Shown: in pieces, positions 28,687-37,402 of the stretch | Numbering within the stretch: the stretch's first letter is position 1 | How the letters are laid out: every line of letters begins with the position of its first letter | Program-made: the position numbers and the translations under genes | Notes under the pieces: model-generated | Databases searched by the model: none | Seen by the model: the letters and a program-made list of their open reading frames with translations, nothing else | Told to the model about the DNA's origin: nothing | Assembly (NCBI GenBank): GCA_016840405.1 | Contig: JAEOSK010000016.1 | Coordinates: 1 to 60,601, forward strand | Length of the DNA: 60,601 bases | Reading direction: 5' to 3' | From: Candidatus Hermodarchaeum yapensis | GTDB lineage: Archaea; Asgardarchaeota; Hermodarchaeia; Hermodarchaeales; Hermodarchaeaceae

Positions 28687-29895
28687 TTAGTACGTATAGG
28701 GACTATAGAGGGGGAGCTGTGGGAACCAGTTTTGTAGGAGTTCACGGGTTTGCTTATCAGCGCCCTTGAGCCACTGTGCATATTCGATTTCTTCTAGAGA
28801 ATGAGTTCCATAGACAAGGGCACTTAGACCATGAATGGTTAGTGCAGTTTTCGTTGCCTGTGTTGTAGGCTGAATTTGCAGTTGTTTTCCATTGGATTTG
28901 AGAAGATAGGTGCCAGTATTCCATTCACATTGGGAATCACTTAGTGTAAATACCAGTTCACCCTTTTCAGTGGCAGGAAGACCTGAGAGGGCTTCTTTGA
29001 CGTCAATAACACGGATCATCCAAGGATGCCAGACTTTGATTTGAATCCAGTCTCTCAAGTCCTCAAACCAGTGCTGAAAGTTGGTTCCGTAGGGAAGGAT
29101 CATTATGAGTTTTTGAAACTGGTCTCGGTGTTTGCTGAAGAAGTTGAAGAGGGCGGCTTGGGCTGGGAGATTACGCCAGTACATTTCCTCAATTTGAAGT
29201 TGCCCAGGTTCTTCGAAGTGCATGTAACCTTTAAACTTGAAGCGAGCAAGCGCTTCAATCTTCCCTCCTTTTTTCACCAACACATAATGCCGGTCTTTGT
29301 TACGACGTTTCCATTCTTCATCAGAAATGACCGGGTTGAAAGCATAACCGTGAAAGGCACTTGGAGCGAAATCTTGGATGAAAGCCATGTAAGCATCTTT
29401 TACTTCTTGTCCTGAAACGCGTTCAATCTCCAAGTCATCATTGATTTCATGATTTGCCTTTACGCGTAGCCCGTCAAGCGGAGCTTGTAGGCGATATTTT
29501 TCATATGCGGGGACATAGCCAAATTTGTCGTAGAAGGTTTCTCGGAAGGGTTCGAGCATGCTGACGGAAAATCCTTCATCTTTCATTTTTTGAAACGCCT
29601 TTTGCATTAACGAGCGAGTATAACCTTTCATCCGGGCTTCAGGGTAGGTACCGACCATTGATATTCCGCCCATCATTTTCAGGACGCCACGAATGGACTG
29701 TTTCGTTTTCATTATCGTTAGAACTGAGAGAAGGTCTTTTTTGTCAAACACGCCGATTGTGTTTTCAGGAATTATGAAGTCATGGTCTTCTTCGCGAACC
29801 TCTTGGTCGGACCAGAAGCCATAGGCATATTGGTGGAGCTTGAGGACTTTGGGCATTTCCTTTTTTGTGAGTTTTCGGATTTCCATCGTTGGCAT
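28687..29895 (-). CDS. Eis-like GNAT acetyltransferase, copy 1
   Basis: A 402-residue protein with the Eis layout: an N-terminal GNAT domain with the acetyl-CoA loop (VGTYPEARMKGYTRSLMQ), a second GNAT-like domain, and a C-terminal SCP2-like domain. The segment SMLEPFRETFYDKFGYVPA is the Eis-family substrate-side motif. Eis enzymes acetylate amines on proteins, aminoglycosides or polyamines; the archaeal substrate is unknown. A paralogue with the same layout is at 37880-39082, and the two share MEIRKLT/MEIRKIT starts and SVSML(E/D)PF motifs. Confidence 0.85.
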   Translation of the reverse strand: MPTMEIRKLTKKEMPKVLKLHQYAYGFWSDQEVREEDHDFIIPENTIGVFDKKDLLSVLTIMKTKQSIRGVLKMMGGISMVGTYPEARMKGYTRSLMQKAFQKMKDEGFSVSMLEPFRETFYDKFGYVPAYEKYRLQAPLDGLRVKANHEINDDLEIERVSGQEVKDAYMAFIQDFAPSAFHGYAFNPVISDEEWKRRNKDRHYVLVKKGGKIEALARFKFKGYMHFEEPGQLQIEEMYWRNLPAQAALFNFFSKHRDQFQKLIMILPYGTNFQHWFEDLRDWIQIKVWHPWMIRVIDVKEALSGLPATEKGELVFTLSDSQCEWNTGTYLLKSNGKQLQIQPTTQATKTALTIHGLSALVYGTHSLEEIEYAQWLKGADKQTRELLQNWFPQLPLYSPYTY

Positions 29896-30001
29896 CTTCC
29901 AGAATTATCTGTCTACTTTAGATGTCTTATATTGAATAGGTTGTTAGAACATCCTTTAATGACCTAGCATCTAACTGAATGTAGCAGTACTGATTAATTC
30001 G

Positions 30002-30754
30002 CTATTTTTGCGTGATAAAATAAACCCGCCGACTTTCTTTCGTTAATGGGCTTTGATCTTCGAGATCTCCCCAACAAGCAAGTTCTTGAAAACCAGCATC
30101 CTTCAGGCATTCTTGAATTTCTCCGATGGTATAACCTCGTTCTTTGTGAATTTCATCGACGCGCCGGAGCCAACGATCTTTTTCTTTGACAAAGGCCGTA
30201 ATGTAGAAAGTAGCAATATTTTTGTCAAAATCATAGGAGTGGCGGTGTACTTGGAAGATTTCTTCGGTTTCCCGTTCAACTGTTACAGCGTAGCGTTGAG
30301 CGAGAGTGACGAGCCAGTAAATGGTGTTCATATCGAAAACGAATAGACCGTTCTCTCGTAACGCGTTGTGAACTCCTCTGAAGGTGGCACAAAGATCGTC
30401 GAGTTCAAGGAGGTAGTTCAGACTGTCAAACCAGCAGGTGACAATATCGAATGAGTTTTCATATTCAAGGTGTTGCATTTCGAGTTGGCGCCAGGTGACC
30501 GATACCTTTTCGGTTCTACTTTTCGTTTTGGCGAGTTTGAGCATGGCAGGAGACCGATCAATGCCTGTCACTTGATAACCAGCCTGTGCCATTGATATTG
30601 CAAAGGTGCCCTCTCCACACGCTAAATCTAGAATTGTTTCAGGAGTTTGGTTAAAGTGTCTCATAAGGGAGGGAAACGCTTCAGTCATTCGCTGGCTATA
30701 TTGAGTAAAGCCTCCAGAGGCGTAGTATGGAGCGAATGCGTCGTAGATCCCCAT
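30002..30754 (-). CDS. SAM-dependent methyltransferase (class I)
   Basis: A 250-residue Rossmann-fold methyltransferase. Motif I (ILDLACGEGTFAISMAQ), motif II (VTGIDRSPAMLKLAK) and the later FDIVTCWFDSLNYLL segment are clear. It ends with a short beta-rich domain. It resembles small-molecule methyltransferases of the UbiE/YcgJ type, but the substrate is unknown. PEP carboxykinase lies 36 bases upstream on the same strand. Confidence 0.85.
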   Translation of the reverse strand: MGIYDAFAPYYASGGFTQYSQRMTEAFPSLMRHFNQTPETILDLACGEGTFAISMAQAGYQVTGIDRSPAMLKLAKTKSRTEKVSVTWRQLEMQHLEYENSFDIVTCWFDSLNYLLELDDLCATFRGVHNALRENGLFVFDMNTIYWLVTLAQRYAVTVERETEEIFQVHRHSYDFDKNIATFYITAFVKEKDRWLRRVDEIHKERGYTIGEIQECLKDAGFQELACWGDLEDQSPLTKESRRVYFITQK

Positions 30755-30790
30755 TCCTAGTAGCTCCTTGGGGGTGTTGTAGTGACAGAG

Positions 30791-32710
30791 TTAGTTTGTA
30801 CTGAAATATTGTTTGTAGAAGGCTTTAATTTCCTTCGCTGAGGGTAGGGTGATTTGTTCCCATACCTGAATTATGTCTTTTAGTTGGTTTTCTCCTTTTT
30901 GTCCAGCAAATAGGTCTTGTAGATAGGTAGTTCGTTCTGTTATGTCACGTTGGCAAAATTGTAGGAATTCTTCGGGTGTATAGAATCGGAGGGGATTGAA
31001 TCGTTCGCGGTATTTGGGTAATCCATGGACTTCTTCGAGTTCGGTTGGATTTGGAATGAGGAAGGATTGTCCGAAAACAGGATGAGGTATCCATTGCTGG
31101 ATTTTTCGGTTTTCGATAAGATCGACGAGGAGTTTGGTATCCTGCACCTTGATTTTCTCACCTAGTCCAAGATATACGGGTTTTCCTTGTCCGTTGAGGT
31201 AGGGTTTCCCAGTGGCTTGATCGATTTTCGGAACAGGTTGACCTTTTTCGTCTAGCAATGGTCGTTGTTTCCCGTCGAGATTGTATTCACCGACAAAACC
31301 AGAATTTACAATAGCGAAGACCAGTTTGTTTTGAGGTCCAATTCCCATGTCCTTATACATTTGGAGTTTCATGATTGCCTGTTGAGCTTGTTCTCGAGCC
31401 ATGAAATCTGTAGCGGCGTAGGAGCGGACCCGTGTACCAGGTATTTTACCGCCTATAGCTGAAGTGATGACGGATTCACAGGCTGAATCAAGAGCGACTG
31501 CCATCACAGGATCTGTAATGCAGGCGACTACTGGGAAGATGTCAAAGCGTCGAAAAGAGAGCATCACGGTTTGAAGGATTTTCTCAGAACCAGATTTCCA
31601 GTTAGGGTTAAGGTCATAAAAGCGGAACACAAAGCGTCCATTGGTGGTTCCGGATTGCTCATATCGTGTGGGTTGGAGGTGTCCTGCCTGTTTTCCTGGA
31701 AGGGGTTGGGGGACTTTTACTGTATGTCCTGCAATTGTTTCTATTCGATATTCGATGTTCTCACAATCGATGTTCTGAGCTAACACGATAGGGCGTGTAC
31801 CATCAGCTTGGACTTCTTGTGATTTCATGAGACCTGCCCATTCCGGGCTCGTGTCGGTTAGACCCTCGCTTTTTGCATAGGAGGCAGCTTCCAATCCAAT
31901 AAGCCGTATTTGGTGAATATGTCGATTCGATTCTGAATATTCGAGTAAACCGAGTATGGCGTCATCCTGTTCCAGTTGAGGACCAACGGTGAGTGTGGTT
32001 TTTCCAGTTCCAGAGAGTCCCTTGAGAACACGATTTTTAGTGCAACCTGCATGATAGGAGATTAGCCCTTTAGCTTCACCGCGATTCCAGACCATCGTCA
32101 GATTGGGTTTCTTGAATGCACCACCAAAATAGTCGACACGAAGACTCATGACACGGCGGTGGTCCTCATCCATCCGGGTAAGATCATAAAGTGTCAGGGG
32201 CTCATCAGGATCAAACTCGGGCCAAAAGGACTGGATTTCTTTAATAACATCATCGGGAAGCCGTTCTTGAACAATATAGTTCCAACAATTGATGTCCATA
32301 CCTTCTTCAGGTGGGTAGACCATCAGACGTCCAAACCAGGTGATATAAGCAGTATGTGGGTTCTCAACGCTAAGGACGATACGTAGCCCAGTCTTAAAAT
32401 CAGCTTCACCTTGAATGCCATCCTGAACAATCACTTTAGCAGTTTTAAGATATCTGAGAACGACATCAAAGAGTTGCAATCCGATTTCACGATCAAAACT
32501 GGGTTGGCCCTTCCCTAGTCTATAACCATCAGGGATAAGGTAAAAAGCTCGATCAGGACGGCGTCCGGCTTGTGTATTGCCAAACAGGTATTGTCCATCG
32601 ATGGTGTGGAGATAGTAGGGTTTGAGGTATTCAATAAACCAAGAATCATCGGGATTTCTTGTAACATTTTCATCTTTGAAAAAGAGATCATCTTCGATGT
32701 TAACAGGCAC
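30791..32710 (-). CDS. pckA: Phosphoenolpyruvate carboxykinase, ATP-type
   Basis: A 639-residue enzyme that interconverts oxaloacetate and PEP. The P-loop GLSGTGKTTL, the upstream YFGGAFKKPNLTM block equivalent to the YAGEMKKGIFT region, the Asp pair after the P-loop (EQDDAILG) and the downstream LIGLEAASYAKSEGL strand show the ATP-utilising class. It is longer than the typical 530-540 residues and the usual HGW after the Asp pair is not conserved, so this is a divergent subfamily. The start is GTG 32710 with AAGGATGG upstream. With malic enzyme (53199-54560) it sets the C3/C4 node. Confidence 0.82.
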   Translation of the reverse strand: MPVNIEDDLFFKDENVTRNPDDSWFIEYLKPYYLHTIDGQYLFGNTQAGRRPDRAFYLIPDGYRLGKGQPSFDREIGLQLFDVVLRYLKTAKVIVQDGIQGEADFKTGLRIVLSVENPHTAYITWFGRLMVYPPEEGMDINCWNYIVQERLPDDVIKEIQSFWPEFDPDEPLTLYDLTRMDEDHRRVMSLRVDYFGGAFKKPNLTMVWNRGEAKGLISYHAGCTKNRVLKGLSGTGKTTLTVGPQLEQDDAILGLLEYSESNRHIHQIRLIGLEAASYAKSEGLTDTSPEWAGLMKSQEVQADGTRPIVLAQNIDCENIEYRIETIAGHTVKVPQPLPGKQAGHLQPTRYEQSGTTNGRFVFRFYDLNPNWKSGSEKILQTVMLSFRRFDIFPVVACITDPVMAVALDSACESVITSAIGGKIPGTRVRSYAATDFMAREQAQQAIMKLQMYKDMGIGPQNKLVFAIVNSGFVGEYNLDGKQRPLLDEKGQPVPKIDQATGKPYLNGQGKPVYLGLGEKIKVQDTKLLVDLIENRKIQQWIPHPVFGQSFLIPNPTELEEVHGLPKYRERFNPLRFYTPEEFLQFCQRDITERTTYLQDLFAGQKGENQLKDIIQVWEQITLPSAKEIKAFYKQYFSTN

Positions 32711-32877
32711 TGGATATCCATCCTTTGCTATCGTTTGACTCCTCAGCTTGTTCCCTTTTATATCTAGATGCTCGTTTGGAGTTTCAGATTGTGGGATTCG
32801 AAGGACATGCTCTTCCCTTTTTTAGCCTGTTGGTTGCTCTGCAAAGCAGTTATAAGGAGAGGAAGCTTGGCGATGTC

Positions 32878-32912
32878 TGAGCGGGTGGGATACTCGCACC
32901 GTGCTCCGCTCA
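32878..32912 (+). promoter_or_regulatory. Hairpin in the leader of the QueT-like gene
   Basis: TGAGCGG 32878-32884 pairs perfectly with CCGCTCA 32906-32912 around a 21-base loop that can itself close GTG/CAC. A TATA-like GTTATAAGG lies at about 32849-32857, so the hairpin would be in the first part of a 70-base leader before the ribosome site GAGG (32934-32937). Bacterial genes of this transporter family are often under queuosine-precursor riboswitches, but no known preQ1 consensus is visible here. Confidence 0.35.
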
Positions 32913-32946
32913 TTCAAATAAATCCCGGGCTGCGAGGTTGCATGTT

Positions 32947-33453
32947 ATGTTATATCAAGCCAGATTAAATCGCACACAAAGTATCGCCGTGATGGCAATC
33001 ATGTCGGCGGTGTATGCTGCAGTAACTATTGTGTTACAACCCATCAGCTATTATGGATTACAGTTCCGAGTAGCTGATATTCTATTACCATCGCCCTTTA
33101 TCCTAGGCTGGCCCATGGTCGTTGCACTATTCATTGGTGGATTTGTAGCCAACATTTTCGGTGGACTAGGAGTCATTGACATCGTTCTTGGTAGCCTCCT
33201 TAACCTCTTAGCAGGAATTCTGGTAATGAACCGGAAAACTTGTCCCCACTGGCTCCTTGCCTGGTTGTATCCAACATTAATCATCGGATTGGGCGTTCCA
33301 GCCTATCTTCAGTTCCTATTCTTTACACCCTATATTCTCCTGATGCCTGAAATCTTGGCGAGCACAGCCATCCTGTGTGCCATTGGTGTCGTAGTGATGT
33401 TTGGTGTTGAAAGGGCCCTTCCCCAAGTCTTTGTTAAATCAAAGGAATCCTGA
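32947..33453 (+). CDS. QueT-like transporter (ECF substrate-binding subunit type)
   Basis: About 168 residues with five to six membrane helices. The pattern AIMSAVYAAVTIVLQPISYY, then FRVADILLPSPFILGWPMV and FIGGFVANIFGGLGVIDIVLG, matches the QueT family, S-components thought to take up queuosine or archaeosine precursors with an ECF energising module. ATG 32947 is chosen because GAGG lies nine bases upstream; TTG 32938 would overlap that ribosome site. No ECF ATPase genes are in the window. PEP carboxykinase lies divergently. Confidence 0.75.
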   Translation: MLYQARLNRTQSIAVMAIMSAVYAAVTIVLQPISYYGLQFRVADILLPSPFILGWPMVVALFIGGFVANIFGGLGVIDIVLGSLLNLLAGILVMNRKTCPHWLLAWLYPTLIIGLGVPAYLQFLFFTPYILLMPEILASTAILCAIGVVVMFGVERALPQVFVKSKES

Positions 33454-33519
33454 CTTTAGCGAAGGATAAAATAGTAGTACCGCATTGCCCTTCGTCTACC
33501 AAGAGAGTATACTCCAGGG

Positions 33520-34983
33520 ATGCCTATGGATGATAAGACCTTCCAGCAATTCGAAGAATTCATCCACTCCAAATCCGTTGCAATCATCGGAACAAGCTCT
33601 TCTGCAGGCTACTACTGGCTACGGTCTTTCCTCGACTTCGGTTTTCCGGGCAAAATCTATCCCGTGAACCCAAAAATCGACGAAGACTTAGGACTCAAAT
33701 TCTATAAATCACTCAGCGAAGTCCCAGGTGATGTGGATTATGCAGTTCTTCGTGTCCCCGCCCGGATCGTTCCAAGTGTACTTGATGAATGTGTTGCAAA
33801 GAACTGCAAAGCAATTACCATCTTTACCAGCGGATACAGTGAATTAGGCACTGAAGAGGGACGACAACGCGAACAACTCATCACTGAAAAAATCAAATCC
33901 AGTCCTTTTCGAGCGTTTGGTCCAAACTGCATTGGCTTAGCATGTCCGGAAACCGGTTTTGCATTTCGCCCAGACTTAAAACCCAATCCTGGACCCATCG
34001 GTTTCGTTTCTCAATCAGGAGGCAAAGCCATTGACTGCTATCTAGCCGTTGTAGAAACACAACTTGGTATAAGCAAAATCTTCAGCTACGGCAATGAAGC
34101 AGATATCAGCAGCTGGGAACTTGTAGAATACCTCCACCGTGATCCCAAAACCCAAGTCATTGGCATTTACATTGAAGGCGTTCGGGATGGCCCTCGCCTT
34201 CGGAAAGCCATTGCCGATTGTGCAACCGACAAACCTGTCGTTGTGTGGAAATCTGGCATCACTGAAGCAGGAAAGCGAGCAGTATCTAGCCACAGCGCCG
34301 CCCTTGCAGGATCAAATGATATCTGGCAAGCACTCCTCCGACAAACGGGTGCTGTGTCTGTTGATAGTTTTGAACAACTCATCAACACGACTGTGACATT
34401 TTTGCGATGTCCGCCACCACCTGGGAAACGAGTTGCTCTTATTGCCATTAGTGGAGGAGCAGGTGTTGCTGGAACTGACTCACTCGCTAGGCATGGTTTC
34501 GAAATCCCCCGATTATCTCCTAATACCATTCAATCCCTGTCCAAATATATCAAGGATGTCGGCACCAACATCAAGAATCCTGTAGATATGGCCTCTAGTT
34601 ATTTCTACCCGGACAATACTGTTCAAACCATTCGGCATGTTGCGGAAGATAAGAACATCGACGCCATCATCGTTGAAGCGGCCCCCCATTATGTGAATTT
34701 CATGGCCAACCATATGGGAATGGACAATTTTGCCACAACATACTGGAACATGATGATTGAAGCAGGAACATATTGCGTCAAAGTCGTTCACAAACCCTTC
34801 TTCGTTGCAGTCCCAGCCATCGGATATCCACTTGAAAACCTAGCTACCCGGAATCAATTTCGTGAAGGGAACCTCCCTGTCTTTGCAACGATTGCTGAAG
34901 CCGCAGAGATACTTCGGTTCATTTACGAATATTACCAACGCCATCCCAAGACTCCCGTTCCGCCTGCCCTTGAATTGGAGTAA
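33520..34983 (+). CDS. ADP-forming acyl-CoA synthetase, alpha subunit-like
   Basis: A 487-residue protein with a CoA-binding Rossmann domain (SVAIIGTSSSAGYYWLRS), a second domain (GFVSQSGGKAID) and a succinyl-CoA-ligase-like domain carrying the phosphorylatable histidine in AVSSHSAALAGSND. It makes ATP from acetyl-CoA or other acyl-CoA with release of the acid, a main energy-yielding step in archaeal fermentation. The ATP-grasp beta domain is absent, so a separate beta subunit is needed; none is in the window. It follows the QueT-like gene after 66 bases. Confidence 0.85.
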   Translation: MPMDDKTFQQFEEFIHSKSVAIIGTSSSAGYYWLRSFLDFGFPGKIYPVNPKIDEDLGLKFYKSLSEVPGDVDYAVLRVPARIVPSVLDECVAKNCKAITIFTSGYSELGTEEGRQREQLITEKIKSSPFRAFGPNCIGLACPETGFAFRPDLKPNPGPIGFVSQSGGKAIDCYLAVVETQLGISKIFSYGNEADISSWELVEYLHRDPKTQVIGIYIEGVRDGPRLRKAIADCATDKPVVVWKSGITEAGKRAVSSHSAALAGSNDIWQALLRQTGAVSVDSFEQLINTTVTFLRCPPPPGKRVALIAISGGAGVAGTDSLARHGFEIPRLSPNTIQSLSKYIKDVGTNIKNPVDMASSYFYPDNTVQTIRHVAEDKNIDAIIVEAAPHYVNFMANHMGMDNFATTYWNMMIEAGTYCVKVVHKPFFVAVPAIGYPLENLATRNQFREGNLPVFATIAEAAEILRFIYEYYQRHPKTPVPPALELE

Positions 34984-35058
34984 ACGAATTGTGTTTGCCG
35001 GCTTACGTAACCTTTTATGGCTGTAAGGTAATTTATAACCTGGCGGGAAAAGGAAGTC

Positions 35059-35067
35059 TTTAAATAA
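35059..35067 (+). promoter_or_regulatory. TATA box ahead of structured RNA copy 2
   Basis: TTTAAATAA, preceded by a purine-rich GGAAG, would place the transcript start near 35088-35092, exactly at the base of the conserved RNA helix. This fits an RNA whose 5' end begins the P1 stem. Confidence 0.55.
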
Positions 35068-35091
35068 AAAAAAGAAACCTTATAGTTGGGA

Positions 35092-35206
35092 ATACTGGGT
35101 TTGGCGAAAGATATTGGCACTTCCCTCCCCCCTAGAAAACCATTCCCTCTCCCCTCCAATTGTGTCCTTTTTAAGGAGGTGCCTAATCCGCCATAAAACC
35201 CAGTAT
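35092..35206 (+). ncRNA. Structured RNA element, copy 2
   Basis: P1 is an uninterrupted 11-bp helix (ATACTGGGTTT 35092-35102 with AAACCCAGTAT 35196-35206), a three-base bulge ATA 35193-35195, and GGCG 35103-35106 with CGCC 35189-35192. The 9/5 internal loop is AAAGATATT opposite TAATC. P2 pairs GGCACTTCC 35116-35124 with GGAGGTGCC 35175-35183, with one G-U pair. The apical loop opens with the 28-base C-rich block 35125-35152 identical to copy 1 (7096-7123). The outer helix has entirely different bases from copy 1 but pairs equally well. A T-rich stretch (CATTTCTTCTTACATATTTT) follows and may end the RNA. A four-helix membrane protein gene starts 80 bases downstream. Confidence 0.78.
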
Positions 35207-35285
35207 CTCATTTCTTCTTACATATTTTACTCTCTGATGTTATTTTGATGATGACTCTGAAGAAGAAAAATAGCTTAATTCAGGA

Positions 35286-35888
35286 ATGTTTAAGCATCAG
35301 TTTCTTTTAGATAATGTGAGGGATTCATTTTCTGTGAATGAGTTTAAGGTTTCTAGTCCGCCTTCATTGTTCACCCGTTTTCGAGAACGATTTTCGTCTT
35401 GGGGTCCTTGGCGACGAGTTTTTTTCATAATTGGAATTTATGCCCTACTGTCTTGTATTCTAATGTTGCTGTTCTGGATTTTTCCGCCTCCTATTATTAT
35501 CAGGAGCCCTGGGTGGGAACCATATGTTGAACTGGCTAGCAATTGGACAATTATCATTCCAGTGGGGATGATAGTTGTCAGTGTTTTTGTAACTAATATT
35601 GTGTTTAGGATTCCAGAGGATACACGATTTATTCTTCGATTCGTTACTCTCTTGGTTTGTGTTGAAATTGCTGTTCTAGCATCATGGAATGCTTTGGAGG
35701 CGTATATCAATTGGTACGTGATATTGGCTCCATTACTAGGACTTGAAATTCCAATCGACCCGTTTCAAAATGTATGGTTCTTATCTACTTTTCTACGGTT
35801 TATTGGTTTACATCGTCTGTTTGGTTTCTTGTTCCTTATTGGGTTAGGTGTCATGGTGATAGCACTACTTCTTGAAAATATAATCTAA
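35286..35888 (+). CDS. Membrane protein of unknown function, four predicted helices
   Basis: A 200-residue protein with four hydrophobic segments (about residues 45-70, 85-108, 118-150 and 170-198) after a soluble basic N-terminus (RFRERFSSWGPWRR). No family recognised. It lies directly downstream of structured RNA copy 2; the gene after copy 1 also encodes a four-helix protein of about 190 residues, but I see no convincing sequence similarity between them. AGGA lies immediately before ATG 35286, which is poor spacing, so the start is uncertain. Confidence 0.7.
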   Translation: MFKHQFLLDNVRDSFSVNEFKVSSPPSLFTRFRERFSSWGPWRRVFFIIGIYALLSCILMLLFWIFPPPIIIRSPGWEPYVELASNWTIIIPVGMIVVSVFVTNIVFRIPEDTRFILRFVTLLVCVEIAVLASWNALEAYINWYVILAPLLGLEIPIDPFQNVWFLSTFLRFIGLHRLFGFLFLIGLGVMVIALLLENII

Positions 35889-35948
35889 TTTCTGTGGTTT
35901 CAAAAAGTAATGCTAGTAAGTAGCTTAGATTTGAGCATACTGAGTGTT

Positions 35949-37331
35949 TTAAAAGTGTAGGATAACCGTGATATCACGGACATTGGTATGGGTGGGTCCG
36001 GTTTTGATATGATCATTCAATGCCTGAAAAAGAGTGAAAGTGTCGTTCTGGTTTAACAATTCATCAGGTTTTATATTCAAGGATTGAGCTCTTGCATAGG
36101 AGTCGCTGTCAGCTATAGCCCCTGCGTATAGTGTGGGTCCGTCAATGCCGTCGGTGGCAAGGCTAGCGATGACGAGACCCTCATGGTTTTGGAGGAATGG
36201 GAGTGTGGCGGCGATGAGTTCAGTGTTTCGTCCTCCTTTTCCGGGATGTCGTAATGTCACGGTTGTTTCAGAACCAACAATTACTACCTGTGGATCTTTT
36301 TTGGAAGTCAGCTTTTGAGCGAGTGTTCCCAGTTGTTCGCCTACTTGTCGGGCTTCACCTTGGCATTCGGTCGTGAGAATTTGGGCTTTGAATCCTTCTT
36401 GTCGTGCTGCAAAGAGAGCAGCTTTACAGGCATCAATATTACTTCCGATAAGTTTGTTAACTGTATGTTCAAAGGCGGGATGGTCTGGTTTGGGTGTCTC
36501 TGGTACGGTTCCGTCCAGACCCGCTTGAATGTGGTCTCGAACCCGTTGTGGTATCTTATCCCATAATTGGTATTCGTCAAGAATTCGGCCAGCGGTCAAA
36601 AAAGTGGTGGAATCAGGAACCGTTGGTCCACTAGCAATCATGTCAAGTTGGTCTCCGGGAACGTCTGAAATTAACATGACCCAATGTTTTCGTGGGTGGA
36701 CCTGAAGTGCAAATTGACCTCCCTTGACTTGGGAGAGGTGTTTTCGAAGGGTGTTAATGCCGCTGATTGGAACACCTGACTGTAATAGAAGGGTCGTTGT
36801 GTGTTGGAGATTCTTTAGAGTGATATGAGTTGAAGGGAGAGTGAAGAGTGCGGAACCGCCTCCCGAGAAAAGGCTTAGGATTAGGGCATCATCGGGGCTA
36901 GTTTCGATTAGTGTGATAATTTGTTTGGTGATGGACATACTTGAATGCGTTGGGAGGGGGTGTCCTCCTTCTCGGATTTGCACGCGATCTAGAGTATAAT
37001 CTTCACTTGTGTTGGGTGGAACGATGATGATACCATCAGTGAGGTGGTCTCCCAAGATTTCTTCAACCGCTTCTGCCATGCGACCCGTAGCTTTCCCAGC
37101 ACCGACAAGATAGACACCGTTTGTCCTATCAAGGTTGATTCGATGATTGAATAAGCTGAGTTGTGACCCTCTGACTTTTAATGTGTTGTACACCATTTGA
37201 GATGGATTAGCGGTAGCTAAGGCAGCTTCCAGCAATTCTAAGGCGAAGCGTCGAGCTTTTTGATTGACCAGCGAACCTTTGATCAATTCTGAAGAATTTT
37301 TAATTTTAGGAAATTCGGAATTGCTCACCAT
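35949..37331 (-). CDS. Glycerate 2-kinase, class II (GckA/MOFRL type)
   Basis: A 460-residue kinase making 2-phosphoglycerate from glycerate and ATP. The N-terminal VYLVGAGKATGRMAEAVEE, the GGHPLP motif, the LSLFSGGGSALF loop and the C-terminal MOFRL domain (GRNTELIAATLPFL, ATDGIDGPT) are typical. This class is used in the archaeal non-phosphorylating Entner-Doudoroff route and in glycolate/serine breakdown, the latter fitting the GlcD-like oxidase elsewhere in the window. It is a single gene, convergent with the membrane protein at 35286. Confidence 0.9.
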   Translation of the reverse strand: MVSNSEFPKIKNSSELIKGSLVNQKARRFALELLEAALATANPSQMVYNTLKVRGSQLSLFNHRINLDRTNGVYLVGAGKATGRMAEAVEEILGDHLTDGIIIVPPNTSEDYTLDRVQIREGGHPLPTHSSMSITKQIITLIETSPDDALILSLFSGGGSALFTLPSTHITLKNLQHTTTLLLQSGVPISGINTLRKHLSQVKGGQFALQVHPRKHWVMLISDVPGDQLDMIASGPTVPDSTTFLTAGRILDEYQLWDKIPQRVRDHIQAGLDGTVPETPKPDHPAFEHTVNKLIGSNIDACKAALFAARQEGFKAQILTTECQGEARQVGEQLGTLAQKLTSKKDPQVVIVGSETTVTLRHPGKGGRNTELIAATLPFLQNHEGLVIASLATDGIDGPTLYAGAIADSDSYARAQSLNIKPDELLNQNDTFTLFQALNDHIKTGPTHTNVRDITVILHF

Positions 37332-37402
37332 CTCTTTTCAACCCTTAGCGTTCAAAACCTGTAAAAAGGATTTCCCGTTTCTTTGCACGGGGCAGGAGGT
37401 CG

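Noticed and set aside
32865..32940. tRNA-like sequence with a D-arm-like GAGCGGGTGGGATACTC
   Set aside because: No matching 3' acceptor arm or T-arm follows; the pairing seen is a simple hairpin in the QueT leader.
35220..35275. C/D-box-like elements (TGATGATGA and CTGA) after RNA copy 2
   Set aside because: Only two bases separate the C-like and D-like boxes, leaving no guide, and copy 1 has no such boxes.
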